39,452 nt of DNA from Acidovorax sp. CF316 (GCF_000276605.1 NZ_AKJX01000120.1:1-39452), one strand, 5' to 3'; numbered from the stretch's first letter, positions 16,823-25,174 are shown. Numbers and translations: made by a program. Notes: generated from the sequence alone by a model not told the origin.

Positions 16823-17420
16823 TCAGCGCCAGCACGTCCTTGAAGTCCGGGTGCTCACAGCTGCCCAGCCATTCGAAGGCCACCATCTCCGTCGTGACCA
16901 GTTCGGCCCCCGCACCGGCCAAGCGGTCGAACGCCGCATCGCGGTTGCGGTCGGTGCGCGAGCCGCAGGCGTCGGTCACGACCCAGACCTCGAACTCGTC
17001 GTCGATCAGGTCCAGTGCGGTCTGCATCAGGCAGACATGGGCCTCGCAGCCCGCTATCACGATGGTGCCGCGCTCGGGCGCCTGCTGGGCGGGCTTTTGC
17101 AGGTGCTTGGGCAGGCTGCGGGCATTGCCGCCCTGCTGGGGCTTGGCAGGGGGGCGCAGCCATTCGCCCAGGCCTTCCTCGGCGGCACTGAAGTGCATCT
17201 TGGCCAGGGTCTTCTGGCACAGGGCGCGCAGGGCCGGGTCATTGGGGCCCAGACGCGAGGGGTTCTGCTCGGTACCCCAGACGGGCACCTCCAGCAGCTG
17301 CGCGATCTGCGCCAGCCGGCGTGCATTGGCCAGCACGGCAGCGCCTTCGGCAATGGCGGGCATCAGGCGTTCCTGGTAGTCCACCAGGACGAGTTGGGAT
17401 TCGGAGGCGTCGAGCAGCAT
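16815..17420 (-). CDS. Isochorismatase-like cysteine hydrolase
   Basis: A 201-residue cysteine hydrolase of the isochorismatase/YcaC group. The triad is visible: Asp14 in LVLVDYQERLMP, Lys74 in LAKMHFSA and Cys130 in AGCEAHVCLMQTALDL. A polar, Gln/Pro-rich insertion (~92-117) extends the loop before the Cys strand. The substrate is unknown; relatives cleave amides or enol ethers. The ATG at 17420 is favoured over a TTG at 17441, since the family normally starts just before the first strand. The gene converges on the XRE gene and overlaps it by 8 bp, so the two transcripts must be complementary at their ends. Confidence 0.85.
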   Translation of the reverse strand: MLLDASESQLVLVDYQERLMPAIAEGAAVLANARRLAQIAQLLEVPVWGTEQNPSRLGPNDPALRALCQKTLAKMHFSAAEEGLGEWLRPPAKPQQGGNARSLPKHLQKPAQQAPERGTIVIAGCEAHVCLMQTALDLIDDEFEVWVVTDACGSRTDRNRDAAFDRLAGAGAELVTTEMVAFEWLGSCEHPDFKDVLALIK

Positions 17421-17485
17421 GGCGTATACGGGGAAATTCAATGGGATGCGGCATTGTCGCAGCCCCCGGTCCCCACCTGTCCTTT

Positions 17486-18652
17486 TCAGGACGCCGGGGT
17501 GAGCCGCAGCAGCCGCCCTTGCGGGCTGTCGGTCACCAGATAGAGAAAGCCGTCAGGGCCCTGGCGCACATCGCGAATGCGCTCCTTTTTGCCTTCGAGC
17601 AGCTTCTCCTCGCGTTGCAGCTTGCCATTGGCCACTTCGAACCGGTGCAGCGTGCCGAACTTGAGCGAGCCCACGAACAGGCTGCCGCGCCAGGCGGCGC
17701 CATAGCGGTCGCTGGTCAGGAAGGCCATGCCCGAGGGCGCGATGGAGGGCACCCAGTAGTGCAGCGGCTGCTCCATGCCGGCCTTGGTCGTGCCCTCGCC
17801 CACCTTGCCGCCGCCGTAGTTTTCGCCATATGTGATCACCGGCCAGCCATAGTTGCGGCCCGGCTGGGGCAGGTTGATCTCGTCGCCCCCCTGGGGGCCG
17901 TGCTCGTGCATCCACAGCTTGCCATCGGGCGCCAGGGTGGCCCCCTGGGCATTGCGGTGGCCGTAGCTCCAGATTTCGGGCAAGGCGCCGGCCCGCTCGC
18001 GAAACGGGTTGTCTGCCGGTGCCGCGCCATCGGCCGTGATGCGCACGATCTTGCCGTGGTGGTTGTCGAGCTTTTGCGCGTCATCCTTGCGGTGGTAGCG
18101 CTCGCCCAGCGCCAGGAACAGGTTGCCGTCCCCCGCCTGGACGATGCGGCAACCGAAGTGCAGGTTGCTGGCCACCTTGGGCTTCTGGCTGAAGATGACC
18201 TTCACATCCTGCAGCGAGCGGTTGTCGGGCGCCAGGGTGGCCCGTGCCAGGGCGGTACTGTTGTCCGAGGTGCCGGCCGCGCCGGGTTCCGAGTAGCAAA
18301 AGAAGATGCGCCGGTTGCGTGCGAAATCGGCGTCGGTCACCACGTCGAGCAGCCCGCCCTGCCCTCCGGCGGCAATGCTCGGCAGGCCGGCCAGGGCAGG
18401 CCCCAGTTGGCCATTGGCCTCCACCACCCGCATGCGGCCGGGCCGTTCGGTGACCAGGAAACGGCCTTCGGGCAGGAAGGCCACGGCCCAGGGATTCACC
18501 AGGCCGGTGGCCACTGACGCCAAGGTGACAGCCTTGGCAGCGGGGGCGGTCCCCTGGGCATGGGCGCTTCCCATGCCTGCAGACGCTATGTAAAAAAGAG
18601 CAAGAAACCCCACGGCGCGCAAAGAAATGCGGCATTTCGATGTCAGATACAT
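17486..18652 (-). CDS. PQQ-dependent sugar dehydrogenase (soluble, YliI-like)
   Basis: A 388-residue exported beta-propeller of the aldose sugar dehydrogenase/glucose-sorbosone dehydrogenase family. A Sec signal peptide (~1-32, ending near SAHAQG) targets it to the periplasm. Family marks are LVNPWAVAFLPEGRFLVTERPGRM, GGQGGLLDVV, LFLALGER, HHGKIVRI, EIWSYGHRNAQGATLAPDGKLWMHEHGPQGGDEINLP and NYGWPVITYG, the last two around the PQQ and calcium site. It would oxidise aldoses with PQQ and pass electrons to the respiratory chain. No PQQ synthesis gene is nearby. The ATG at 18652 has AAGG upstream; longer starts at 18679 and beyond are possible. Confidence 0.9.
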   Translation of the reverse strand: MYLTSKCRISLRAVGFLALFYIASAGMGSAHAQGTAPAAKAVTLASVATGLVNPWAVAFLPEGRFLVTERPGRMRVVEANGQLGPALAGLPSIAAGGQGGLLDVVTDADFARNRRIFFCYSEPGAAGTSDNSTALARATLAPDNRSLQDVKVIFSQKPKVASNLHFGCRIVQAGDGNLFLALGERYHRKDDAQKLDNHHGKIVRITADGAAPADNPFRERAGALPEIWSYGHRNAQGATLAPDGKLWMHEHGPQGGDEINLPQPGRNYGWPVITYGENYGGGKVGEGTTKAGMEQPLHYWVPSIAPSGMAFLTSDRYGAAWRGSLFVGSLKFGTLHRFEVANGKLQREEKLLEGKKERIRDVRQGPDGFLYLVTDSPQGRLLRLTPAS

Positions 18653-18787
18653 GTCAGCCTTGTTGGACCTGGGTTCCATGCAACCCATGGGTATAAGGGA
18701 GTGGCGCAGGCAAGTCCAGCCCCCAGATGAAGGCATACGTGACTTCCCTCACAAAACGGGCAATTTAGCGTGGTACCCTTCGCCCCC

Positions 18788-19372
18788 ATGTCCAAATGGT
18801 TTTGCACCCTCCTCCTGGCTTGCGCTGTCAGCGCACAGGCTGCACCATCCGCCGGTCAAGCGGATGACATGGAAAAAATCCTGATGGACAAGGGTCTCTT
18901 GTCCCAGCTCAAGGACATGCAGCACACGGTGGCCGACAAGGCCCATACGGTGGCGGACAAGGCGTCCGACCTGGTGGGCAATGCCATGGGGTTCCTCGGC
19001 GTGCGCTACAAGCGTGGCGGCAACAGCGCCGAGACCGGCTTTGATTGCAGCGGCTTCGTCCGCGCCATCTATGAGCAGACGGTCGGCCTGCTGCTTCCCC
19101 GCCGCGCAGACCAGCAAGCCGCCACCACCACGGTGATCGACAAGAAGGAACTGCAGCCGGGTGACCTGGTGTTTTTCAACACCATGCGCCGGGCGTTCAG
19201 CCATGTAGGCATCTATGTGGGTGACGGCAAATTCATTCACTCTCCTCGCAGTGGATCGGAAGTCCGGGTGGAAGACATGCGCCAGTCCTACTGGCAGCGC
19301 CGCTTCGATGGCGCCCGCCGCGTCACGCCCACCGCCACGGCGGTCGAGGCCAACGCCCCTGCCGCGAAGTAA
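18788..19372 (+). CDS. NlpC/P60 (C40) cell-wall peptidase
   Basis: A 194-residue secreted peptidase that would cut peptide stems of peptidoglycan. A signal peptide (1-18) ends at AQAA. A helical linker (~25-65) contains a tandem heptad, HTVADKA twice. The C40 domain (~66-180) has Cys87 in FDCSGFVR, His139 in SHVGIYVGDGKFIHS and His151 as the third polar residue. LLPRRADQQ and LQPGDLVFFNT are typical of the family. The ATG at 18788 directly precedes the signal peptide; the frame opens slightly earlier at 18770. It is divergent from the sugar dehydrogenase and ends 29 bp before a strong hairpin terminator. Confidence 0.93.
   Translation: MSKWFCTLLLACAVSAQAAPSAGQADDMEKILMDKGLLSQLKDMQHTVADKAHTVADKASDLVGNAMGFLGVRYKRGGNSAETGFDCSGFVRAIYEQTVGLLLPRRADQQAATTTVIDKKELQPGDLVFFNTMRRAFSHVGIYVGDGKFIHSPRSGSEVRVEDMRQSYWQRRFDGARRVTPTATAVEANAPAAK
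18923..18964 (+). repeat. Tandem 21-bp repeat inside the NlpC/P60 gene
   Basis: Two adjacent 21-bp units encode HTVADKA twice, with 18 of 21 bases identical, which suggests an in-frame duplication. It lengthens an amphipathic helix between the signal peptide and the peptidase domain. Confidence 0.75.
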
Positions 19373-19401
19373 GCTGCTTTTCCGGCAGCCCGCATGACAA
19401 C

Positions 19402-19430
19402 AAAGCGCGCCATCGGCGCGCTTTTGCTTT
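19402..19430. terminator. Rho-independent terminator, probably bidirectional
   Basis: A 10-bp perfect stem (19402-19411 with 19415-19424), GC-rich with an AAA/TTT base and a 3-nt loop ATC, followed by T-rich sequence. It lies between the convergent NlpC/P60 gene (ends 19372) and the small secreted-protein gene (ends 19437), and could serve both. Confidence 0.85.
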
Positions 19431-19436
19431 GGAGGG

Positions 19437-19823
19437 TCATGGCTTGACCACGTAGGTGGATTCCGTGCCGCGGATGGGCCCGCCCGTCACGTTCACCGGC
19501 CGGGCATTCGGGTTGCGCAGGAATTCCTTGGCGGCCGCCATGTCGGCCTGGTAACGCGCCCGGGCCTGGGCCTCGCAGGAACGGCGCTCGGCACCGGCCT
19601 GGGCGCGGCACTCCTCCAGCGCCACCTTCATCCCCCCACCCGCCTCGCGGATGGCGGTGTTGTAGCGCTGCTGCGGCGTCATGTCCGCCACGGCGCCACG
19701 CTGCAGCGACGCCTCGTCGCCCTGCGCATGCACCGCCGATGGCGACGCCGCAAACACCCCGACCACGAGCGCGATGACCGCCACGAAGGACGTGGGGGCG
19801 ATGGGAGCGACCAATTTACGCAT
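19437..19823 (-). CDS. Small secreted protein of unknown function
   Basis: A 128-residue protein with a signal peptide (~1-34, ending at VHAQ) and a short, charged, mainly helical mature part. It contains two cysteines about eleven residues apart (EECRAQAG and RRSCEAQ), which could form a disulfide, then RARYQADMAAAKEFL and a basic/proline C-terminus ending in STYVVKP. I do not recognise a named family. The ATG at 19823 is the only start compatible with the signal peptide, and a weak GAGG-type site lies upstream. It is convergent with the NlpC/P60 gene and shares its terminator. Confidence 0.65.
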   Translation of the reverse strand: MRKLVAPIAPTSFVAVIALVVGVFAASPSAVHAQGDEASLQRGAVADMTPQQRYNTAIREAGGGMKVALEECRAQAGAERRSCEAQARARYQADMAAAKEFLRNPNARPVNVTGGPIRGTESTYVVKP

Positions 19824-20065
19824 CTCGGACCTCTTTCTGGCGGGTTCTGGGCATGTCCACCACTGTAGGCAGTCCCGATGCCAGCGGTCATCAGCGGTAC
19901 GCGCGCTACCATGTGCGACAAGTCCTACACCGCCGGCCCGCCCGCCGATTGATTGTCAACAACTGCGGCCCATGCGCCCAAGGCATGCTGTCCGACAGAC
20001 GGGTGCCCGCCGCGCGGCTACAGTCGGGCCATTCCTTCTTTCACCTGTACACAAAGCGACAAACC
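19824..20065. other. 242-bp divergent intergenic region
   Basis: No gene is seen here. The region holds the promoters of the secreted-protein gene (leftward) and the YeaQ-like gene (rightward). There is an imperfect inverted repeat GGTA-N7-TACC near 19900 and a TTGT-N2-ACAA element near 19955. A TACACA hexamer at 20048-20053 lies 12 bp before the YeaQ-like ATG. I could not fix a full promoter. Confidence 0.4.
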
Positions 20066-20317
20066 ATGTTCTCACTGATAGGAACGCTGTTGATTGGATT
20101 GGTCGTGGGCTTCATCGCGCGCGCCATCAAACCCGGAAATGACTCCATGGGCTGGATCATGACGGCCCTGCTGGGCGTGGCGGGCTCGTTCCTGGCCAGC
20201 TATGTGGGTGTGGCCATGGGCTGGTACCAGCAAGGCGATGCGGCCGGATGGATCGCCTCCGTCGTGGGCGCCATCGTGCTGCTGTTCATCTACAGCCTGA
20301 TCAAGGGAAAAAGCTGA
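20066..20317 (+). CDS. GlsB/YeaQ/YmgE-type membrane stress protein
   Basis: An 83-residue, almost wholly hydrophobic protein with three membrane helices (~3-22, 30-50 and 58-79) and the family marks GLVVGFIARAIKPGND at the first loop and GWIMTALLGVAGSFLASYVG in the second helix. Members are general-stress inner-membrane proteins of unknown mechanism, often called transglycosylase-associated proteins without direct proof. The ATG at 20066 fits the family start; the open frame extends upstream but that part is not family-like. It stands alone, 68 bp before an EcsC/DUF697-like gene on the same strand. Confidence 0.93.
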   Translation: MFSLIGTLLIGLVVGFIARAIKPGNDSMGWIMTALLGVAGSFLASYVGVAMGWYQQGDAAGWIASVVGAIVLLFIYSLIKGKS

Positions 20318-20385
20318 GCGCCGGGCCATTGCCTTTGGCCGCCGCGGCCCCAGATCAGGCTGAGTTTCCACTTTGCAGGTGACCC

Positions 20386-20883
20386 ATGCCCACTGCCCGA
20401 CAAATGGCCGCTGACGACCCCGCCCTGGCCGCCGCCGTGCAGCGCAGCCGGAGCCTGCTGCACCGCCGAGCCCTGGTGGCCGCGGCCGCCAGCACCGTTC
20501 CCGTACCCGGGCTGGACTGGGCCGTCGACGCCGCCCTGCTCTCGCGCCTGCTGCCGCAGATCAGCTCGGAGTTCGGCCTGTCGGCCCAGCAACTGGACCA
20601 GCTCGACCCCGAAAAGCGCGAAAAGGTGCAAAAGGCCGTGGGCCTGGTCGGCTCGGTGCTGATCGGCAAGCTCATCACCCGCGAGCTGGTGATACGCGCC
20701 ACCCAGACCGTCGGGCTGCGCCTGACCACCAAGCAACTGGCCAAGTACGTGCCCCTGGCTGGCCAGGCCGTGTCGGCGGCCATTGGCTACGCCACGCTGC
20801 GCTACCTGGGCGAGCAGCACATGCAGGACTGCATTCGCGTGGCGAAGGAAGCCCAGCTGCAACTGCCTGCACCCCGGAAATAG
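20386..20883 (+). CDS. EcsC/DUF697-like protein
   Basis: A 165-residue protein with an N-terminal helical part, then STVPVPGLDWAVDAALLSRLLPQISSEFGLS. The PxPGLD motif next to a hydrophobic helix resembles the EcsC and DUF697 (YcjF) families. A second hydrophobic stretch (VGLVGSVLIGKLITRELVIRATQTVGLR) and KYVPLAGQAVSAAIGYATLRYLG follow, so it is probably membrane-associated. No enzymatic motif is present and the function is unknown. The start at ATG 20386 has a weak upstream purine stretch (GCAGGTG). It is convergent with the tannase gene, 22 bp apart. The family assignment is by pattern only. Confidence 0.6.
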   Translation: MPTARQMAADDPALAAAVQRSRSLLHRRALVAAAASTVPVPGLDWAVDAALLSRLLPQISSEFGLSAQQLDQLDPEKREKVQKAVGLVGSVLIGKLITRELVIRATQTVGLRLTTKQLAKYVPLAGQAVSAAIGYATLRYLGEQHMQDCIRVAKEAQLQLPAPRK

Positions 20884-20905
20884 GCACAGGCAGTCGCGGC
20901 CCGCG

Positions 20906-22588
20906 TCATTGCGCTGAGCAGACGAAGCTGCCCGCATCCTCCACACTGCCGGTGCCCTTGTACTTGGCGAACTGGGGGTAGGCGCACAGCGGCCGCGTGC
21001 GGTTGGGGTAGTCCACCTGGGTGGGCAGCGCCTTCGCGGCAATGGTGTCGGGCGCGATACCCTTCTCTACCCAATCCACCATGGTCTGGATCGAATCGAA
21101 GCTGTCCGTGGCCGGGCCGCCCGAGCAGTGGTTCATGCCGGGCACGAGGAAGGTCCGCGCAAATCCCTGGGTGCTGGCGATGCCCCCGTTGTTGGCCGCC
21201 AGACGTTCGTAGTAGTCCACCGTGTCGTTGGCCGAAAAGATCGGGTCCGACATGCCGTGGATGAACAGCAGCTTGCCGCCACGCTGGCGAAAGGCCGTGA
21301 GCTTGTCGTCGGCATAGGTGTCATAGATCGCCGAGTAGGCGGCCATGCGCGCCGGGTCGGTGTCGAAGTTGAAGGCCAGCGGATTGAACGTGAGGTCCGG
21401 CGGCGTGAAGAACTCGTTGATGAGCGCATCCACCATCAGCGTGATGTAGCGCGCATCGGGTGTGGCGGTGGTCGAGCTGCCCAGCGTCCAGGCGCGCCAT
21501 CCCGGTGCGGCCAGGCCTGGATCCCAGGGTTGGCCGGCATAGAGCGCCTGGCCGGCCGAGTTGCGCGGGCCAGCAAACACCTTGGTGAGCGCGCCTACCT
21601 GGGCGGTCGAGAGGCAGTCTGCGGCCTTTGCACCGCTGCACTGCAGCACAGCAGGGTTGAATTTGCAGGCCTTGGTGTTGCTGACCATGCCGTCGACCAC
21701 CCCGTCAGCGGCATCGCACGAGGATTTCACGGCATTGGCGACCAGGCTCAGGTCGGCATTGCTGAAGGCTTGCGAGAGGATGCGGTTGCCCGAGGCATCC
21801 TGCGGCGCAATGGCATTGAAGGCGATGGTGTTCCACATCGCGGCCACCGTGGCGCCACTCGATACGCGCATGGCCGGGGCACCGGCCGTGATGGCGTCGA
21901 AGTAATCGGGAAAGCGCTGCGAGAACACCATGCCCTGGCGCCCGCCCCCCGAGCAGCCCGAAAAGTAGGAACGGTCGGGCTTGCGTCCGTAGTGCGTGGC
22001 AATCAGCGACTTGGCCGATACGGCGGTCTTGTCGTAGGAGTTGTAGGCGTGGTCGATGCGCGCCTGCGGGTCGGCGCCAAAGCTGGCCGTGGTGCCGATG
22101 TGCCCGCCATCGGTGGACACGACCGCGAAGCCCTGCCCCAGCGGCGATGGCGTGCCACCCGAGATGCTGGAACTCAGCGAGGTATCGCGCAGGATGCCGT
22201 CGTTGCCGCCCCCACCCACGAACAGGAAGCGGCCGTTCCAGTTGTCCGGCAGGCTCAGCTGGAAGCCGATGGCGTAATTCTTGCCATCCACCCCGACGCG
22301 CGGGTTGATGCTGCCCGTGACCACGCAGTGGCCGGGCAGGAAGGCCCCCGTGGCCGCGCCACCCGGGCGCTTGCTGTCCGGCGGCACATAGCTGGTGGCC
22401 AGCGTGGTGCCCGCCAGCTTGGCATTGGCCACCAGGCCGGTACAGGCCGCCGAGTAGGCGCCATTGGCCGGGGGCCACATGGGGCCGTCGTTGCTGCCGC
22501 CACAGGCGGCCAGCGCGAGGGGCAGCAGCACGGCGGCGGGCAGTGCTGCGCGGCGCACGGCGCGCGTGCGAAGGGGAGTGGATGGCAT
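20906..22588 (-). CDS. Tannase/feruloyl-esterase family lipoprotein
   Basis: A 560-residue alpha/beta hydrolase of the tannase/feruloyl esterase family. The lipoprotein signal ends at LALAACGG. The family's CS-D-HC arrangement is visible: YFSGCSGGGRQGM with the nucleophile Ser next to a Cys, an Asp in GMSDPIFS, and GMNHCSGGP with the catalytic His next to a Cys, the two Cys normally forming a disulfide. Such enzymes hydrolyse esters of hydroxybenzoates or hydroxycinnamates, for example gallate or ferulate esters, at the cell surface. The ATG at 22588 is preceded by AGGAGAC. It is the last gene of the DUF3237-Bug-tannase operon. Confidence 0.9.
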   Translation of the reverse strand: MPSTPLRTRAVRRAALPAAVLLPLALAACGGSNDGPMWPPANGAYSAACTGLVANAKLAGTTLATSYVPPDSKRPGGAATGAFLPGHCVVTGSINPRVGVDGKNYAIGFQLSLPDNWNGRFLFVGGGGNDGILRDTSLSSSISGGTPSPLGQGFAVVSTDGGHIGTTASFGADPQARIDHAYNSYDKTAVSAKSLIATHYGRKPDRSYFSGCSGGGRQGMVFSQRFPDYFDAITAGAPAMRVSSGATVAAMWNTIAFNAIAPQDASGNRILSQAFSNADLSLVANAVKSSCDAADGVVDGMVSNTKACKFNPAVLQCSGAKAADCLSTAQVGALTKVFAGPRNSAGQALYAGQPWDPGLAAPGWRAWTLGSSTTATPDARYITLMVDALINEFFTPPDLTFNPLAFNFDTDPARMAAYSAIYDTYADDKLTAFRQRGGKLLFIHGMSDPIFSANDTVDYYERLAANNGGIASTQGFARTFLVPGMNHCSGGPATDSFDSIQTMVDWVEKGIAPDTIAAKALPTQVDYPNRTRPLCAYPQFAKYKGTGSVEDAGSFVCSAQ

Positions 22589-22638
22589 GGTGTGTCTCCT
22601 GGGGGTGTTGTTGTGGTTCTGGGTGCGGCTCTGCCCGG

Positions 22639-23649
22639 TCAATCGGCCTTGAAACCGGTGGCCGCCACGGCCTTGCCCCAGGTCACCGTATCGGCGGCGA
22701 TGATCCTGGTGAACTCCTGCGATCCCGTGCCCGTCACGCGAAAGCCGGCCTCTTCCATCTTGGCCTTGCCCTCGGGCGACTGCACGGCCTTGACGATGTC
22801 GGCGCTCAGCTTGGCCACGACCTCGGGCGGGGTCTTGGCCGGTGCCACGATGCCGAACCAGGACGAGAACTCCAGGTTGGCGTAGCCCTGCTCCTTGATG
22901 GTCGGCACCTCGGGCAGCGCGTTGGTGCGCGTGGCGCCGGTGCTGCCCAGGGCCGCGAGCTTGCCGGCCTTGACGTTGGGGGCGGCCAGGCCCACGCTGG
23001 CGAACACGCCCTGCACGTCGCCGCTGAACAGGCCACCGAGCGCGTCCGTGGTGTTCTTGTAGTGCACGGGCTCGGGCTTCAATTGCACCGCATCACCGAA
23101 CATGAAGGCGCCGAAATGCCCCGGCGTGCCCGCACCGAACGTCGCCAGGAACAGGCCCTTCTGCTGCTTGGTCCATTCGACGAAATCCTTGACGTTGCGC
23201 GCCGGCACCTTCTGCGGGTTGACCAGCAGCACGAAGTCGGAGGTGACCACCTGGCTCACCGCCACGAAATCCTTTTGCGGCGAGTACGGCAGCTTGGTGT
23301 AGCTGCTGGGCGCAATGCTCAGCTGGCCGGTCTCGCCCAGCATCAGCGTGTAGCCATCGGGCGTGGCACGTGCGGCCTCGGTGGCGGCGATCAGCCCGCC
23401 CGCGCCGGGCTTGTTGTCCACGATCACGCCCTGGTTGCCCCAGGCCTCGGAGAGTTTTTGCGCCAGCAGCCGCGCCACGATGTCCGGCCCCGTGCCGGCC
23501 GGAAAGCCCACGATGATGCGCACGGGCTTGTTCGGGTAGCTGGCGGCGGCGTTCTGGGCCAGGGCGCTGGCCCAGGGCGCGGCCAGGCCTGCGGCCACGG
23601 TGGCAGCCAGCAGCGCGCGGCGGGCGGGTTGGGATGAAGTCTTCGTCAT
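22639..23649 (-). CDS. Bug-family tripartite tricarboxylate transporter substrate-binding protein
   Basis: A 336-residue periplasmic binding protein with a signal peptide (~1-31), then the Bug core YPNKPVRIIVGFPAGTGPDIVARLLAQKLSEAWGNQGVIVDNKPGAGG and ATPDGYTLMLG. It captures small carboxylates, often aromatic acids, and normally hands them to a TctA/TctB permease. No TctA or TctB gene lies beside it, the usual situation for Bug expansions in Burkholderiales. The ATG at 23649 has GGAGAC upstream. Lying between the DUF3237 and tannase genes in one operon, it probably binds the acid set free by the tannase, or its ester. Confidence 0.93.
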   Translation of the reverse strand: MTKTSSQPARRALLAATVAAGLAAPWASALAQNAAASYPNKPVRIIVGFPAGTGPDIVARLLAQKLSEAWGNQGVIVDNKPGAGGLIAATEAARATPDGYTLMLGETGQLSIAPSSYTKLPYSPQKDFVAVSQVVTSDFVLLVNPQKVPARNVKDFVEWTKQQKGLFLATFGAGTPGHFGAFMFGDAVQLKPEPVHYKNTTDALGGLFSGDVQGVFASVGLAAPNVKAGKLAALGSTGATRTNALPEVPTIKEQGYANLEFSSWFGIVAPAKTPPEVVAKLSADIVKAVQSPEGKAKMEEAGFRVTGTGSQEFTRIIAADTVTWGKAVAATGFKAD

Positions 23650-23700
23650 GCTTGTTGTCTCCAGGGGTTCTTGTGAGGAAAGTCGGGGGATCAGGAAGGC

Positions 23701-24186
23701 TCAGGCCAGCTCGAAGAAACGCATGGCCACGGCATCGGGGTAGCGCGCGCCCGAGCCCACGAACATGCGCTCGGCGATCCAGGCCAGCGCGGGCGAGGCG
23801 GTCTCGAAGCTCGGGCTACAGCGGAAATAGATCTGCCCCGGGTCCACCGGCTCGCCGCGCACCAGGCGCGCAATCAGCTCGGGCGCGCCCGAGCGCACGG
23901 CCCGGTTCTGCACGTAGATGAAATCGCCGCCATCGGTCTCGAGCACATAGCGCGCGTCGAGCTCGGAGAGCCGGTCGTTGACGATGAGCTGGAAGTCGGC
24001 GCCGCCGGGCAGCACCCGGGCTGTCCAGCCCTCGCCCGTGGCCGTGCCGCCGGTGATGGGGATCAGCCGCCGCAGGCCGTGGGCGGTCTGGCCCACCTCC
24101 TGAGGCAGCCCCACCTGCACACGCAGGTCGGCAAAGAATTTCAGCCGGGGTTCCGGCAAGGCTTGCGGGTCGGGCATGGGCGGCAT
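23701..24186 (-). CDS. DUF3237 domain protein
   Basis: A 161-residue protein matching DUF3237 over almost its whole length: LIPITGGTATGEGWTARVLPGGADFQLI, DARYVLETDGGDFIYVQNRAVRSG and GEPVDPGQIYFRCSPSFET, ending in MFVGSGARYPDAVAMRFFEL. The family forms small beta-barrels of unknown biochemical role, often found beside aromatic-acid or ester catabolic genes. Of the in-frame starts, TTG 24195, ATG 24186 and ATG 24177, ATG 24186 is used; none has a clear ribosome site and the true start may differ by a few residues. First gene of the operon with the Bug and tannase genes. Confidence 0.87.
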   Translation of the reverse strand: MPPMPDPQALPEPRLKFFADLRVQVGLPQEVGQTAHGLRRLIPITGGTATGEGWTARVLPGGADFQLIVNDRLSELDARYVLETDGGDFIYVQNRAVRSGAPELIARLVRGEPVDPGQIYFRCSPSFETASPALAWIAERMFVGSGARYPDAVAMRFFELA

Positions 24187-24238
24187 CCAGGGCAAAATTA
24201 GTTATGAACCTAGCGTAAATCCGGTTGTGCCAGCGGCC

Positions 24239-24258
24239 TGTCATCCCTGAGGATGACA
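24239..24258. promoter_or_regulatory. Perfect inverted repeat with an extra half-site, candidate LuxR-type operator
   Basis: TGTCATCC (24239-24246) and GGATGACA (24251-24258) form 8-bp perfect arms around 4 bp, and a further GATGACA half-site lies at 24263-24269, eleven bp on from its counterpart. They sit in the 115-bp gap between the DUF3237 operon and the LuxR-type gene, so this is a good candidate site for that regulator. The repeat is seen directly; binding is inferred. Confidence 0.6.
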
Positions 24259-24301
24259 ACCCGATGACACCGATTTCCACGCACCTGCAAGGCACCCGAC
24301 C

Positions 24302-25171
24302 ATGAGGCAATGGCTCCCCTCCGAGCCGCCCGCCACGGGCAGGCATGCCGCGACCGGCCCCGCAGGCCAAGCCCTGGCCGGCATGGTGCAGCGCCTGGGC
24401 GAGGCCGGCTTCGCCGCTGGCCTGCTCGACGACCTGGCCCCCGTGCTGCCCGCGGCCTCGTGGTCGGTGTACCGCACCGGGCATCGCTGCAAGCCCACCC
24501 TGTTCATGTCCGCCAGCCGAGGCGTGCCCGACACCACGCAGGACTGCTGGTGGGCCTACCTCTCGGGCCCCTACCGCCGCGACCGCACCTGGGGCCGGCC
24601 GTTCGAGGACGCCCCCGCCGAACCACTGACCCGGCTGTGCCACGTGACGGCCACCGAAGTCGAGGGCGAGCACCGCGCCCGTGTCTACGAAGCCCACGGC
24701 GTGGCCGAGCGCGTCTCGGTGGTCGACTACGAGAGCGACGGTTCGGTGTTCGCCGTCAACTTCTACCGCCACCAGCACCAGCCGCCTTTTCGCGACGGCC
24801 AGATCAGCGGCTTCGAGAGCGTGGCACCCGTGTTGCTGGCCCTGGCGCGCAAGCACATCACGCTCGCGCGTCCGCAGTCCATGGTGCCTCTGCTGCAGGA
24901 AGAGGACGCGGAGCATGCGGTGCTCCCGGCCCTGGCCACCCTGCCCCAGGGCCTGCCGGCCCTGCGCGAGCGGCTGCTGCGCCTGCAGCACGACCTGACG
25001 GACCGCGAACTCGACGTCTGCGCCCGGGTGCTGCAGGGCATGACGCACGAGGGCATCGCCGCCGACCTGGGCCTGGGCGTGCCCACGGTCAAGACCTACC
25101 GCAACCGCGCCTTTGCCCGCATGGGCATCCACTTTCGCAACGAGCTGTTCGCGAAGGTGCTGGGCCGCTGA
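24302..25171 (+). CDS. LuxR-type (GerE domain) transcriptional regulator
   Basis: A 289-residue regulator with a GerE/LuxR helix-turn-helix at ~225-285: LTDRELDVCARVLQGMTHEGIAADLGLGVPTVKTYRNRAFARMGI. The N-terminal ~200 residues are a sensor-like domain that I do not recognise; it has none of the residues diagnostic of AHL binders nor a receiver phosphorylation site. The ATG at 24302 has AAGG upstream. It is divergent from the DUF3237-Bug-tannase operon, with an inverted repeat between, which suggests that it controls that operon in response to a substrate. It converges on the Lrp gene with 3 bp between stop codons. Confidence 0.85.
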   Translation: MRQWLPSEPPATGRHAATGPAGQALAGMVQRLGEAGFAAGLLDDLAPVLPAASWSVYRTGHRCKPTLFMSASRGVPDTTQDCWWAYLSGPYRRDRTWGRPFEDAPAEPLTRLCHVTATEVEGEHRARVYEAHGVAERVSVVDYESDGSVFAVNFYRHQHQPPFRDGQISGFESVAPVLLALARKHITLARPQSMVPLLQEEDAEHAVLPALATLPQGLPALRERLLRLQHDLTDRELDVCARVLQGMTHEGIAADLGLGVPTVKTYRNRAFARMGIHFRNELFAKVLGR

Positions 25172-25174
25172 CGC

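Noticed and set aside
18751-18788. Leaderless promoter for the NlpC/P60 gene from TACCCT at 18774-18779
   Set aside because: The -10 match is weak and no -35 hexamer lies at the right distance, so it is not listed as a feature.
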